DNA of 64,000 bases. Source: Agromyces mariniharenae. GTDB taxonomy: Bacteria > Actinomycetota > Actinomycetes > Actinomycetales > Microbacteriaceae. Of this stretch, positions 1 to 7,302 are shown piece after piece (position 1 is the first letter of the stretch; each line of letters starts with the position of its first letter). The stretch covers positions 1,100,891 through 1,164,890 of the forward strand of contig NZ_VSSB01000001.1 of the NCBI RefSeq assembly GCF_008122505.1, written 5' to 3'. The notes below the pieces were generated by a model. It had not been told where the DNA came from and did not search any database. It worked only from the letters and a program-made list of their open reading frames with translations. A program made the translations under genes and the position numbers.

Positions 1-660
1 TGCGCCCTCTCCGACCTCGCGCTCATCGTGGTCGGCGTCTCGGGCGTCGGCGCCGTCATGCAGGCGGTGCCGTGGCTCGTCGACGTCATCCGGTGGGCGG
101 GCGCGGCGTTCCTCGTGGCGTACGGCCTGCTCGCGGCACGTCGGGCGATCCGCCCGACAGGCGCGGCGCTGGACGCGCGGAGCGGAGCGGATGCCCCGGG
201 GCGGTCGGATGCCGGGGCCGGGACACCCGCGGCATCCGACGGCCCGGCGGCATCCGGTGGGCTCGAGGCATCCGGTGGGCTCGAGGCATCCGGCGGGCTC
301 GCGGCACCCGGCACTGCGACGGCGACGGCGACCGCGACGGCGCCACTGAACCGCACGGCGAACGTTCGCTCGGGTCTGCTCGCGGCCGTGCTGACCTGCC
401 TCGCGCTCACGTGGCTCAACCCGCACGTCTACCTCGACACGGTGTTCCTGCTGGGCTCGGTCGCGAACACGCACGGCGAGGGTCGCTGGGCGTTCGCGGT
501 CGGCGCGGGGCTCGCGAGCATCGCCTGGTTCTTCGGCCTGGCCTACGGCGCGAGGCTCCTCGGCCGCGTGCTCGCCAGCCCGCGCGCCTGGCGGGTGCTC
601 GACGCGGTGATCGCAGTCGTCATGATCGTGCTCGGCGTCTCGCTCGTGCTGCCGCACTGA
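1..660 (+). CDS. LysE/ArgO-family amino-acid exporter, 5' end cut by the window
   Basis: The frame is open from base 1, so the true start lies outside the window; GTG codons from position 28 are internal. The visible ~219 residues hold hydrophobic helices at both ends and the family-typical stretch ending in LNPHVYLDTV (encoded near 415-440), seen in ArgO/LysE exporters of arginine and lysine. Between the helices is a long Ala/Gly/Ser/Thr-rich linker with repeats of EASGGL, much longer than in most relatives and probably a cytoplasmic loop. The C-terminus ends in a last membrane helix. Family assignment is good; the substrate is not shown. No LysG-type regulator is visible, but it could lie to the left. 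Confidence 0.85.
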   Translation, partial: CALSDLALIVVGVSGVGAVMQAVPWLVDVIRWAGAAFLVAYGLLAARRAIRPTGAALDARSGADAPGRSDAGAGTPAASDGPAASGGLEASGGLEASGGLAAPGTATATATATAPLNRTANVRSGLLAAVLTCLALTWLNPHVYLDTVFLLGSVANTHGEGRWAFAVGAGLASIAWFFGLAYGARLLGRVLASPRAWRVLDAVIAVVMIVLGVSLVLPH

Positions 661-666
661 CCGTTT

Positions 667-686
667 CGGATCGAAGTGTCGATCCG
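667..686. terminator. Short hairpin after the LysE/ArgO-like gene
   Basis: CGGATCG (667-673) and CGATCCG (680-686) form a perfect 7-bp stem with a 6-nt loop, 6 bp after the exporter stop. There is no T-tract, so it may be a weak terminator or a processing site. It lies in the 80-bp gap before the YCII gene, which must also hold that gene's promoter. Confidence 0.4.
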
Positions 687-740
687 CCTTCCCCTCGTTC
701 GTCGTACCTGCGTAGCGTGACCGAGGGAGAGGAATCCGCC

Positions 741-1598
741 ATGCAGTACGCACTGTTCTACGCCGAGGGCCCCGACGCCCTGCCGTACGTCCCCGCCGAG
801 GACAACGTCGGCGAGTGGGTCGACGACATCGAGGCGCGCGGCGTCTCCGAGTACGGCGAGCGCCTGCGGCCCGAGCACGACGCGACGACCGTCCGCGTGC
901 GAGATGGCCAGGTGCTCGTCGTCGACGGGCCGTTCACCGAGGCGAAGGAGGCGATCGGCGGGTTCGACGTCATCGACGTGCGCGACCTCGACGAGGCGAT
1001 CGAGATCGCGTCGAAGCATCCGGTCGCGTCCTTCGGGCGCGTGGAGATCCGGCCGTTCGTGCAGTGGCCCGATGCCGAGCCCGGCGCGAGGATCGTGCCC
1101 GACGGATTCGCCGAGCGGGCGCCGCACGGACGGCGATACCTCATGCTCGTCGTCGCGGAGTCGACCGGCGAGCGGAGCGAGCCCGCGGCCGACGCCGAGC
1201 CCTCCGGGGTCGACGCGACCGAGGACGACGACCCCGAGGCCTGGGTGCGCGAGATGGACGGACGCGGCATCCGCCAGTTCGGCGAGGTGCTGCGACCGCC
1301 CTCGGATGCCACGTTCGTGCGCCGCCGCCGCGACGAGGTGCTCGTCACCGACGGGGGCTACGCGGAGTCGAAGGAGTGGGTCGCGGGGTTCGACCTCATC
1401 GAGGTGCGCGATCTCGCGGAGGCCATCGAGGTGGCGGCGAAGCATCCGATGGCCCGCGGCGGCGCGATCGAGCTGCGGCCGCTGTGGCCGTTCGACGTGC
1501 ACGGCGACCAGATCGCGCGCGCGGAGCGTGAGGCCGACGAGCGCGGTCGCCGCCTCGAGCCCGCGGCCGCCGAGGCCCTCGCGGGAGCGTCGCTCTGA
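741..1598 (+). CDS. Tandem YCII-domain protein, partner of the downstream ECF sigma factor
   Basis: A 285-residue protein with two YCII (DGPF) domains: residues ~1-110 carry VVDGPFTEAKEAIGGF, and residues ~130-260 carry the weaker VTDGGYAESKEWVAGF. Most YCII proteins have one domain of ~110-120 residues, so this is a duplication or fusion. The ATG at 741 follows a purine-rich GAGGGAGAGGAA. Genes of this type almost always precede an ECF42-type sigma factor, as here (gap ~70 bp). The domain fold is related to muconolactone isomerase-like enzymes, but no reaction is established for the sigma-linked group. The second domain has lost the exact DGPF motif (DGGY) and may be regulatory or structural only. 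Confidence 0.88.
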   Translation: MQYALFYAEGPDALPYVPAEDNVGEWVDDIEARGVSEYGERLRPEHDATTVRVRDGQVLVVDGPFTEAKEAIGGFDVIDVRDLDEAIEIASKHPVASFGRVEIRPFVQWPDAEPGARIVPDGFAERAPHGRRYLMLVVAESTGERSEPAADAEPSGVDATEDDDPEAWVREMDGRGIRQFGEVLRPPSDATFVRRRRDEVLVTDGGYAESKEWVAGFDLIEVRDLAEAIEVAAKHPMARGGAIELRPLWPFDVHGDQIARAEREADERGRRLEPAAAEALAGASL

Positions 1599-1666
1599 CC
1601 GGTTCGGACGAGAGCGAGTCGGGTGCGGGCGCCGGGGACGCGCTCGCGCCCGACGTCGCGGTCGCA

Positions 1667-2917
1667 TTGCGCGAGGCGTATCGCAGCGAGTGGGCGCGCG
1701 TCGTCGCGACCCTGATCCGCGTGACGGGCGACTGGGACGTGGCCGAGGAGGCCGCGTCGGGCGCCTTCGAACGAGCGGCGACCACGTGGGCGCGCGACGG
1801 CGTCCCGCGCAATCCGGGCGCCTGGCTCACCACCGCCGCGCGCAACCTCGCGCTCGATCGGCTGCGGCGCCGCGGCGTCGAGGCCGAGAAGGTCAGGGAG
1901 TGGATGGCGATGGAGGAGTTCTCGGGGCGGGCCGACGGCCCGCGCGATCCCGCCGACGTCGTCGCCGACGACGAGCCCGCGTGGGACGACCGGCTGCGGC
2001 TCGTCTTCACGTGCGCGCACCCCGCGCTGTCGATGGACGCCCGCGTGGCGCTGACGCTCCGCACCGTCGGCGGTCTCGACACGGGCGAGATCGCGCGGGC
2101 GTTCCACGTGCCCGAGGCCACCATGGCCCAGCGCATCGTGCGGGCGAAGCGCCGGATCCGCCACGCCGGCATCCCCTACCGCGTGCCCACAGCCGCCCTG
2201 CTCCCCGAGCGGCTCGGCGGCGTGCTCGCGGTGCTCTACCTCGTGGCGAACGAGGGCTACCTCGCGTCGCACGGCGACGAGCTGCAGCGCCTCGACCTCT
2301 CGATCGAGGCGATCCGCCTCACGCGCACGGTGGTCGCGCTGCTCCCCGACGCCGACGAGGCACGGGCGCTCCTCGCGCTCCTGCTGCTGCAGCACGCCAG
2401 GTCGGCCGCACGCGCTGACGCCGACGGCGAGCTCGTACCGCTGCCCGAACAGGACCGCTCGACGTGGGACGCGGACGAGCTCGCCGAGGGGCTCGAACTG
2501 CTCGAGGCGCCGGCCGGCAGCGACGGCCCGGCCGACCCGCCCGGGCCGTACCGCCTACAGGCGGAGATCCAGGCCGTGCACGCCCGCGCACGCACGGCCG
2601 ACGACACCGACTGGGCTGCGATCGTCGACCGATACGACGCACTGGCGGCCCTCGCCGACTCGCCGTTCGTGGTGCTCAACCGGGCGATCGCCAGGGGCAT
2701 GGCGTTCGGGCCCGAACACGGGCTCGACGATCTCGCACTGCTCGAGGCATCCGGCCGGCTCGACGGCTACCACCTGCTGCCGGCGGCCCAGGCCGACCTG
2801 CTGCGCCGGCTCGGGCGCACGGATGCCGCGGCCGCCCGCTACCGCGAGGCGATCGCACTCGCCCGCACCGCGCCCGAGCGGCGCTTCCTCGAGCGGCGCC
2901 TCGCCGAGCTCGGCTGA
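1667..2917 (+). CDS. ECF42-type RNA polymerase sigma factor with C-terminal extension
   Basis: About 416 residues. Region 2 covers residues ~5-75 (core-binding helices and GAWLTTAARNLALDRLRRR). Region 4 HTH covers ~115-165 (GGLDTGEIARAFHVPEATMAQRIVRAKRRI). A long C-terminal part (~180-416) is typical of ECF42 factors: a conserved region containing VLYLVANEGYLAS, then TPR-like helices (DAAAARYREAIALARTAPERR). The extension is believed to replace an anti-sigma factor. The start is uncertain: the first standard start codon in frame is TTG at 1667, giving an N-terminus that matches the family, but a CTG at 1595 overlapping the YCII stop would also be in frame. Linked to the preceding YCII gene. 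Confidence 0.9.
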   Translation: MREAYRSEWARVVATLIRVTGDWDVAEEAASGAFERAATTWARDGVPRNPGAWLTTAARNLALDRLRRRGVEAEKVREWMAMEEFSGRADGPRDPADVVADDEPAWDDRLRLVFTCAHPALSMDARVALTLRTVGGLDTGEIARAFHVPEATMAQRIVRAKRRIRHAGIPYRVPTAALLPERLGGVLAVLYLVANEGYLASHGDELQRLDLSIEAIRLTRTVVALLPDADEARALLALLLLQHARSAARADADGELVPLPEQDRSTWDADELAEGLELLEAPAGSDGPADPPGPYRLQAEIQAVHARARTADDTDWAAIVDRYDALAALADSPFVVLNRAIARGMAFGPEHGLDDLALLEASGRLDGYHLLPAAQADLLRRLGRTDAAAARYREAIALARTAPERRFLERRLAELG

Positions 2918-2922
2918 GGGCA

Positions 2923-2938
2923 TCCACCGATCGGTGGA
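2923..2938. promoter_or_regulatory. 16-bp perfect palindrome between sigma factor and ABC exporter
   Basis: TCCACCGATCGGTGGA is a perfect palindrome starting 5 bp after the sigma-factor stop and about 60 bp before the ABC ATPase. With no loop it is a better protein-binding site than a terminator, possibly an operator for the exporter. No regulator can be assigned. Confidence 0.35.
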
Positions 2939-2998
2939 GGGCGGAATCGACCGCACGGTCGCTGCCGCTCGCGAGCCGCGACCGGCAGGCTCGATGAC

Positions 2999-3919
2999 AT
3001 GGAGATCACGACGCCCGGTACGGGCACCATCGAGAGCGATGCGGACGCCGCCGTGCGCATCCGCGGGCTCCGCAAGGACTACGGACGGCTCGCCGCCGTC
3101 GACGGCATCGACCTCGACATCGCGCGCGGCGAGACCTTCGCCCTGCTCGGCCCGAACGGCGCGGGCAAGTCGACCACGGTCGAGATCCTCGAGGGCTACC
3201 GGCTCCGCTCCGGCGGCGACGTCAGCGTGCTGGGCGTCGACCCGGCCCGCGGCGACCTCGCCTGGAAGGCCCGGATCGGCATCGTGCTGCAGTCGGCCAC
3301 CGAGCCCGGCACGGCGACCGTGCGCGAGCAGCTGCGGCAGTTCGCCGGCTACTACCCGAATCCGCGGGACGTCGACGAGGTGATCGCCGCGGTCGGCCTC
3401 GAGGAGAAGGCCCGCACTCGCGTGGCGAAGCTCTCGGGCGGCCAACGCCGGCGGGTCGACGTCGCGCTCGGCATCATCGGGCGCCCCGAGCTGCTGTTCC
3501 TCGACGAGCCGACGACGGGGTTCGACCCCGAGGCGCGGCGCGAGTTCTGGCAGCTCATCCGGTCGCTGAAGGCCGAGGGCACCACGATCCTGCTCACGAC
3601 GCACTACCTCGACGAGGCGGCGCAGCTCGGCGACCGGGCGGGCGTCATCATCGGCGGCCGGCTCGTCGACGTCGGCGCGATCGACGAGCTCGGCGGCGCC
3701 GAGGCCCGCGTCCCGATCGTGCGGTGGCGAGAAGCCGGCGGCGCGCTCCGCGAGGTGCGCACCGACCGACCCGCCGAGCTCGTCGCATCCGTCGTCGCCC
3801 GCCTGGGCGGCGAACCCGAGGGGCTCGAGGTCATCCGCCCGAGCCTCGAGGACATCTACCTGCAGCTGGTGCACTCGGCCGGAGCCGAGGCCCACGATCG
3901 CGAGGAGGCGCTCGCATGA
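2999..3919 (+). CDS. ABC exporter ATP-binding protein (DrrA-like)
   Basis: A 306-residue single-domain ATPase. Walker A is GPNGAGKSTT (residues ~52-61), the signature is LSGGQRRRVDVALG (~145), Walker B is LLFLDEPTTGFDP (~160-173), and the switch His lies in LLTTHYLDEA (~200). The C-terminal ~80 residues are the accessory domain seen in drug-export ATPases of the DrrA/NatA type. Its stop overlaps the permease start (ATGA, 3916-3919), so the two are translationally coupled. The downstream NarL-type two-component system is a common partner of such exporters and probably senses the compound or envelope damage. The substrate is unknown. Confidence 0.92.
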   Translation: MEITTPGTGTIESDADAAVRIRGLRKDYGRLAAVDGIDLDIARGETFALLGPNGAGKSTTVEILEGYRLRSGGDVSVLGVDPARGDLAWKARIGIVLQSATEPGTATVREQLRQFAGYYPNPRDVDEVIAAVGLEEKARTRVAKLSGGQRRRVDVALGIIGRPELLFLDEPTTGFDPEARREFWQLIRSLKAEGTTILLTTHYLDEAAQLGDRAGVIIGGRLVDVGAIDELGGAEARVPIVRWREAGGALREVRTDRPAELVASVVARLGGEPEGLEVIRPSLEDIYLQLVHSAGAEAHDREEALA

Positions 3920-4725
3920 GCACGACCATGATCGGCGCATCGCGCGTCGGCTTCGAGACGCGCAGCTACTTCCGCTCGCCCGACGCCGTGTTCTTCACCT
4001 TCCTGTTCCCCGTCATCATGCTCGGCATCTTCACGGCCGCGTTCAGCTCGGCGGGCGACATCCAGCCGGCCCCGGGCGCCGAGGGCGTCTCGGTCGGGGC
4101 GTACTACCTGCCGGGCATGCTCGCCGCGGGCATCCTCCTCTCGGGCGTGCAGAACCTCGCCGTCGACATCGCCGGGGAGAAGAGCAACGGCACGCTGAAG
4201 CGGCTCGGCGGCACGCCGCTGTCCCCCGTGTCGTACTTCATGGGCAAGATCGGCCAGGTCTTCGTGACCGGCGCGCTGCAGGCGGCGCTGCTGCTCGTCG
4301 TGGCGGCGACGGTGCTCGGCATCGCGCTGCCGACGACCCTCGAGGCGTGGCTCACGTTCGCGTGGGTGTTCGTGCTCGGCACCACCACGTCGGCGCTGCT
4401 CGGCATCGCGCTGTCGGCGGTGCCGCGCAGCGGCAAGAGCGCCACCGCCGTCGTCATCCCGATCGTGCTCATCCTCCAGTTCATCTCGGGCGTGTACCTG
4501 CAGTTCTCGCAGCTGCCCGAGTGGATGCAGAACGTCGCGAGCATCTTCCCGCTCAAGTGGATGGCACAGGGCATGCGCGCCGTGTTCCTGCCCGACGACT
4601 TCAAGGTGCTCGAGCAGAACGGCGAATGGGACCTCGGCCTCGTCGCGATCGTGCTCGTGGCCTGGCTCGTCGTGGGGCTCGTCATCAGCCGCGTCACGTT
4701 CCGGTGGATCCGGCGCGACGCGTGA
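3916..4725 (+). CDS. ABC-2 type exporter permease (DrrB-like)
   Basis: A 269-residue integral membrane protein with six predicted helices: one near residues 22-45 (VFFTFLFPVIMLGIFTAAF), then a larger loop and five more helices. It has the ABC-2 core pattern SGVQNLAVDIAGEKSNGTLKR at ~75-95 and the FISGVYLQFSQLPEWMQ segment that is strongly conserved in this family. The start ATG at 3916 overlaps the ATPase stop by 4 bp; longer in-frame starts would run through the ATPase gene. It forms the transport channel for the ATPase encoded upstream. Confidence 0.92.
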   Translation: MSTTMIGASRVGFETRSYFRSPDAVFFTFLFPVIMLGIFTAAFSSAGDIQPAPGAEGVSVGAYYLPGMLAAGILLSGVQNLAVDIAGEKSNGTLKRLGGTPLSPVSYFMGKIGQVFVTGALQAALLLVVAATVLGIALPTTLEAWLTFAWVFVLGTTTSALLGIALSAVPRSGKSATAVVIPIVLILQFISGVYLQFSQLPEWMQNVASIFPLKWMAQGMRAVFLPDDFKVLEQNGEWDLGLVAIVLVAWLVVGLVISRVTFRWIRRDA

Positions 4726-4732
4726 CCGACCG

Positions 4733-4761
4733 GGCGCCGGCAGCCTCGCGCTGCCGGCGCC
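4733..4761 (+). terminator. Strong hairpin between ABC exporter and histidine kinase
   Basis: GGCGCCGGCAGC (4733-4744) pairs with GCTGCCGGCGCC (4750-4761): 12 bp, 5-nt loop, no T-tract. It lies 8 bp after the permease stop and 25 bp before the kinase start. It would partly separate expression of the exporter from that of the two-component system. Confidence 0.55.
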
Positions 4762-4786
4762 GACCCGCACGTGAGAAGGTGGCGTC

Positions 4787-5968
4787 ATGCTGACCGCACG
4801 CTGGTGGGACCTCGCGGCGATCGTCGCCGCGAGCGTCATCGTGGTGCTGACGCTCATCGACCCGCCGTACGGGCCGACGGAGTGGGGCGCGTGGGCCGCG
4901 GCGGGCGCCTTCCTCGTCGTGTACTTCGCCGCCGCTCGTCGCCTGCTGCCCGTGGGCGAGCTGCGTCCGTACCTCGTGGTCGCGATCCTCTTCGCGGCGG
5001 TCCTCGCGGTCGGCACCGCGTTCGAGCCGGCGTTTGCGATCGTGCAGGCGTTCATCTACCCGTTCGTCTGGACCACCGCGCCGACCACGAGGAGCGCCAT
5101 CACGGCGAACCTCCTCGTCGCCGCCGCGATCGTCGTCGGCTACGCCGCGCGATCCGGTCCCATGGGCCTGCTCACCGGCCTCGGCGTGGCCGTGCTCACG
5201 GTCGGGTTCAGCATCGCGCTCGGGCTCTGGATCACCCGCATCGCCCAGTACGGGGAGGAGCGCGCCCGCCTCCTCGACGAGCTGCAGGCCGCACAGGGGC
5301 AGCTCGCCGCGATGCACCGCGACGCGGGCATGACCGAGGAGCGCGGACGGCTCGCGCGCGAGATCCACGACACGATCGCGCAGAGCCTCACCGGGCTGGT
5401 CATGGTGGCGCAGCGGGCGGGCAACCGGCTCGAGGCGGTCGACGGGGCGGCCGCGGCATCCGCTCGCGGCGACATCGAGCTCATGGAGCAGATGGCCCGC
5501 GAGGCGCTCACGGAGGCCCGCGGGCTCGTCGCGGCGCTCGCGCCCGTCGAGGCCGAGGCGGGACTCGCCGAGGCGCTGCGCCGCCTCGCCGTCTCGTTCG
5601 AGCGCGAGACCGGCGTCGCCGTCTCGGTGTCCGCCGACGTCTCAGGGCTCGACCGCGAGCTCGAGGTCGTGCTGCTGCGCTCGGCGCAGGAGGCGCTCGC
5701 GAACGTGCGCAAGCACGCTCGAGCGTCGACCGCGACGATCGAGGTGGCGGCCACGGGCGACGACGTCGTGCTCACGGTCACCGACGACGGCATCGGACCC
5801 GGCGAGGCGCAGCCGGGCGAGCACGGCTTCGGGCTCGCCGGCATCCGCGACCGGGCGGCCCTGGCGGGCGGCACCTTCGACTTCGGGCCCGGCGCCGCGG
5901 GCGGCACCAGGCTCAGGGTCGTCGTGCCCCGAGCGGATGCCGCGAGCCCCACGGGAGGCGCCGCATGA
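4787..5968 (+). CDS. NarL-family sensor histidine kinase
   Basis: A 393-residue membrane kinase. About five or six hydrophobic helices fill residues ~8-150, a short coiled coil follows (~155-178), then the HisKA_3 phosphoacceptor region (GRLAREIHDTIAQSL, His ~194) and an HATPase domain (N-box near LANVRKHA, G-box DDGIGPG and GFGLAGI) to the end. There is almost no extracytoplasmic domain, as in intramembrane-sensing kinases near drug exporters. A ribosome site AGAAGG precedes the ATG at 4787. It overlaps the response-regulator gene by ATGA, so the two form a pair; the ABC exporter immediately upstream is the likely output. Confidence 0.92.
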   Translation: MLTARWWDLAAIVAASVIVVLTLIDPPYGPTEWGAWAAAGAFLVVYFAAARRLLPVGELRPYLVVAILFAAVLAVGTAFEPAFAIVQAFIYPFVWTTAPTTRSAITANLLVAAAIVVGYAARSGPMGLLTGLGVAVLTVGFSIALGLWITRIAQYGEERARLLDELQAAQGQLAAMHRDAGMTEERGRLAREIHDTIAQSLTGLVMVAQRAGNRLEAVDGAAAASARGDIELMEQMAREALTEARGLVAALAPVEAEAGLAEALRRLAVSFERETGVAVSVSADVSGLDRELEVVLLRSAQEALANVRKHARASTATIEVAATGDDVVLTVTDDGIGPGEAQPGEHGFGLAGIRDRAALAGGTFDFGPGAAGGTRLRVVVPRADAASPTGGAA

Positions 5969-6627
5969 CCGTTCGAGAGCCTCAGGACGGCGCCGAGCCC
6001 ATCCGCATCGTCGTCGCCGACGACCACCCGATCGTGCGCGCCGGCATCGTCGGCCTGCTCGAGACCGCGCCCGGCATCGAGGTGGTCGGGGAGGCCGCCG
6101 ACGGCGCCGAGGCGGTCGCGCTCGCGGCATCCGAGCACCCCGACCTCGTGCTCATGGACCTGCGCATGCCCGGCGTCGACGGTGCGAGCGCGACCGCGAG
6201 CATCGTCGCGGCGGGCGGCGGCACGCGCGTGCTGGTGCTCACCACGTACGAGACCGACGACCACATCCTCGCGGCGATCGAGGCGGGGGCGAGCGGCTAC
6301 CTGCTGAAGGCGGCGCCGCAGGCCGAGATCCTCGCGGGCATCCGCGCGGTCGCCGCGGGCGAGACGGTGCTCGCCCCGTCGATCGCGGCGAAGCTCGTCT
6401 CGCGGGTGCGGGCGGATGCGGCATCCGTCGCCCCGCCCGCCCTCTCGCCGCGCGAGCGGGAGGTGCTCGTGCTCGTCGCCGATGGTCGCTCGAACCCCGA
6501 GATCGCGAAGGCCCTCTACATCGGCGAGGCGACCGTGAAGACGCACCTGCTGCACGTGTTCGAGAAGCTCGACGTGAACGATCGCACCCGCGCGGTCACC
6601 CGGGCGATGGAGCTGGGACTCATCTGA
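5965..6627 (+). CDS. NarL/LuxR-type response regulator
   Basis: 220 residues: receiver domain ~13-130 (acidic pocket DD at ~19-20, phospho-Asp ~65 in LMDLRMPG, Lys in GYLLKAAP) and LuxR HTH ~155-215 (LSPREREVLVLVADGRSNPEIAKALYI is the standard pattern). The start ATG at 5965 overlaps the kinase stop. It is the partner of the kinase encoded at 4787-5968 and probably controls the exporter operon upstream. It faces another response regulator gene tail-to-tail across a 30-bp gap. Confidence 0.93.
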   Translation: MTVREPQDGAEPIRIVVADDHPIVRAGIVGLLETAPGIEVVGEAADGAEAVALAASEHPDLVLMDLRMPGVDGASATASIVAAGGGTRVLVLTTYETDDHILAAIEAGASGYLLKAAPQAEILAGIRAVAAGETVLAPSIAAKLVSRVRADAASVAPPALSPREREVLVLVADGRSNPEIAKALYIGEATVKTHLLHVFEKLDVNDRTRAVTRAMELGLI

Positions 6628-6657
6628 TCGGCGCCGACGGCGCACCGTCCTCGACGG

Positions 6658-7302
6658 TCAAGGCGCACCGAGCCCGGCGTCGCGCGCCTGCGCCACGGCC
6701 TCGGCCCGACCCGCCACCTGCAGTTTCGTGAAGACGTTGCTCACGTGGTTGCGGACGGTCTTGCTGGAGAGCACGAGGCGCTGCGCGATCTCCGCGTTCG
6801 TGAGCCCGCGAGCGACGAGGTCGAGGATCTCGCGCTCCCGCTCGGTCAACTCGGGGAACGGCGCCACGGCCGCGGGCGACCCGGCCGCGAAGAAGGCGAG
6901 CACCCGCGAGGCGATGCCCGAACTGAACACGACCTCGCCGTTCGCGACGGCCTGCAGCGAGCGGCGGATCTCCTCGCGGTCGGCGCCCTTCAGCAGGTAG
7001 CCGCGAGCACCGGCGCGCATCGCCGCGAACACCGAGTCGTCGCCGTCGAGCATCGTGAGCACGAGCACGGCCGTCTCGGGCCGCTCCGAGACGATCCGGC
7101 GGGTGGCCTCGATGCCGTTGAGCACGGGCATGTGCAGGTCCATGACGACGACGTCGGGGGCGAGTTCGGCGGCCGCACGGACGGCCGCGAGACCATCCGC
7201 GGCATCGCCGACGACATCGACCTCGGGCATGGCGGCGATGGCCGTGACCAGTCCATCGCGATAGAGCGGATGGTCATCGACGACGAGGACGCGCAGGCTC
7301 AT
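6658..7302 (-). CDS. NarL/LuxR-type response regulator (second pair)
   Basis: 214 residues: receiver ~1-120 (DD at 9-10, phospho-Asp 55 in VVMDLHMPV, Lys in GYLLKGAD) and LuxR HTH at ~150-210 (LTEREREILDLVARGLTNAEIAQ). The start ATG at 7302 is set by a 4-bp ATGA overlap with the kinase gene; the frame is open further upstream but that stretch is kinase coding sequence in another frame. Target genes are not evident. The divergent membrane-protein gene at 9372 is a candidate. Confidence 0.93.
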   Translation of the reverse strand: MSLRVLVVDDHPLYRDGLVTAIAAMPEVDVVGDAADGLAAVRAAAELAPDVVVMDLHMPVLNGIEATRRIVSERPETAVLVLTMLDGDDSVFAAMRAGARGYLLKGADREEIRRSLQAVANGEVVFSSGIASRVLAFFAAGSPAAVAPFPELTEREREILDLVARGLTNAEIAQRLVLSSKTVRNHVSNVFTKLQVAGRAEAVAQARDAGLGAP

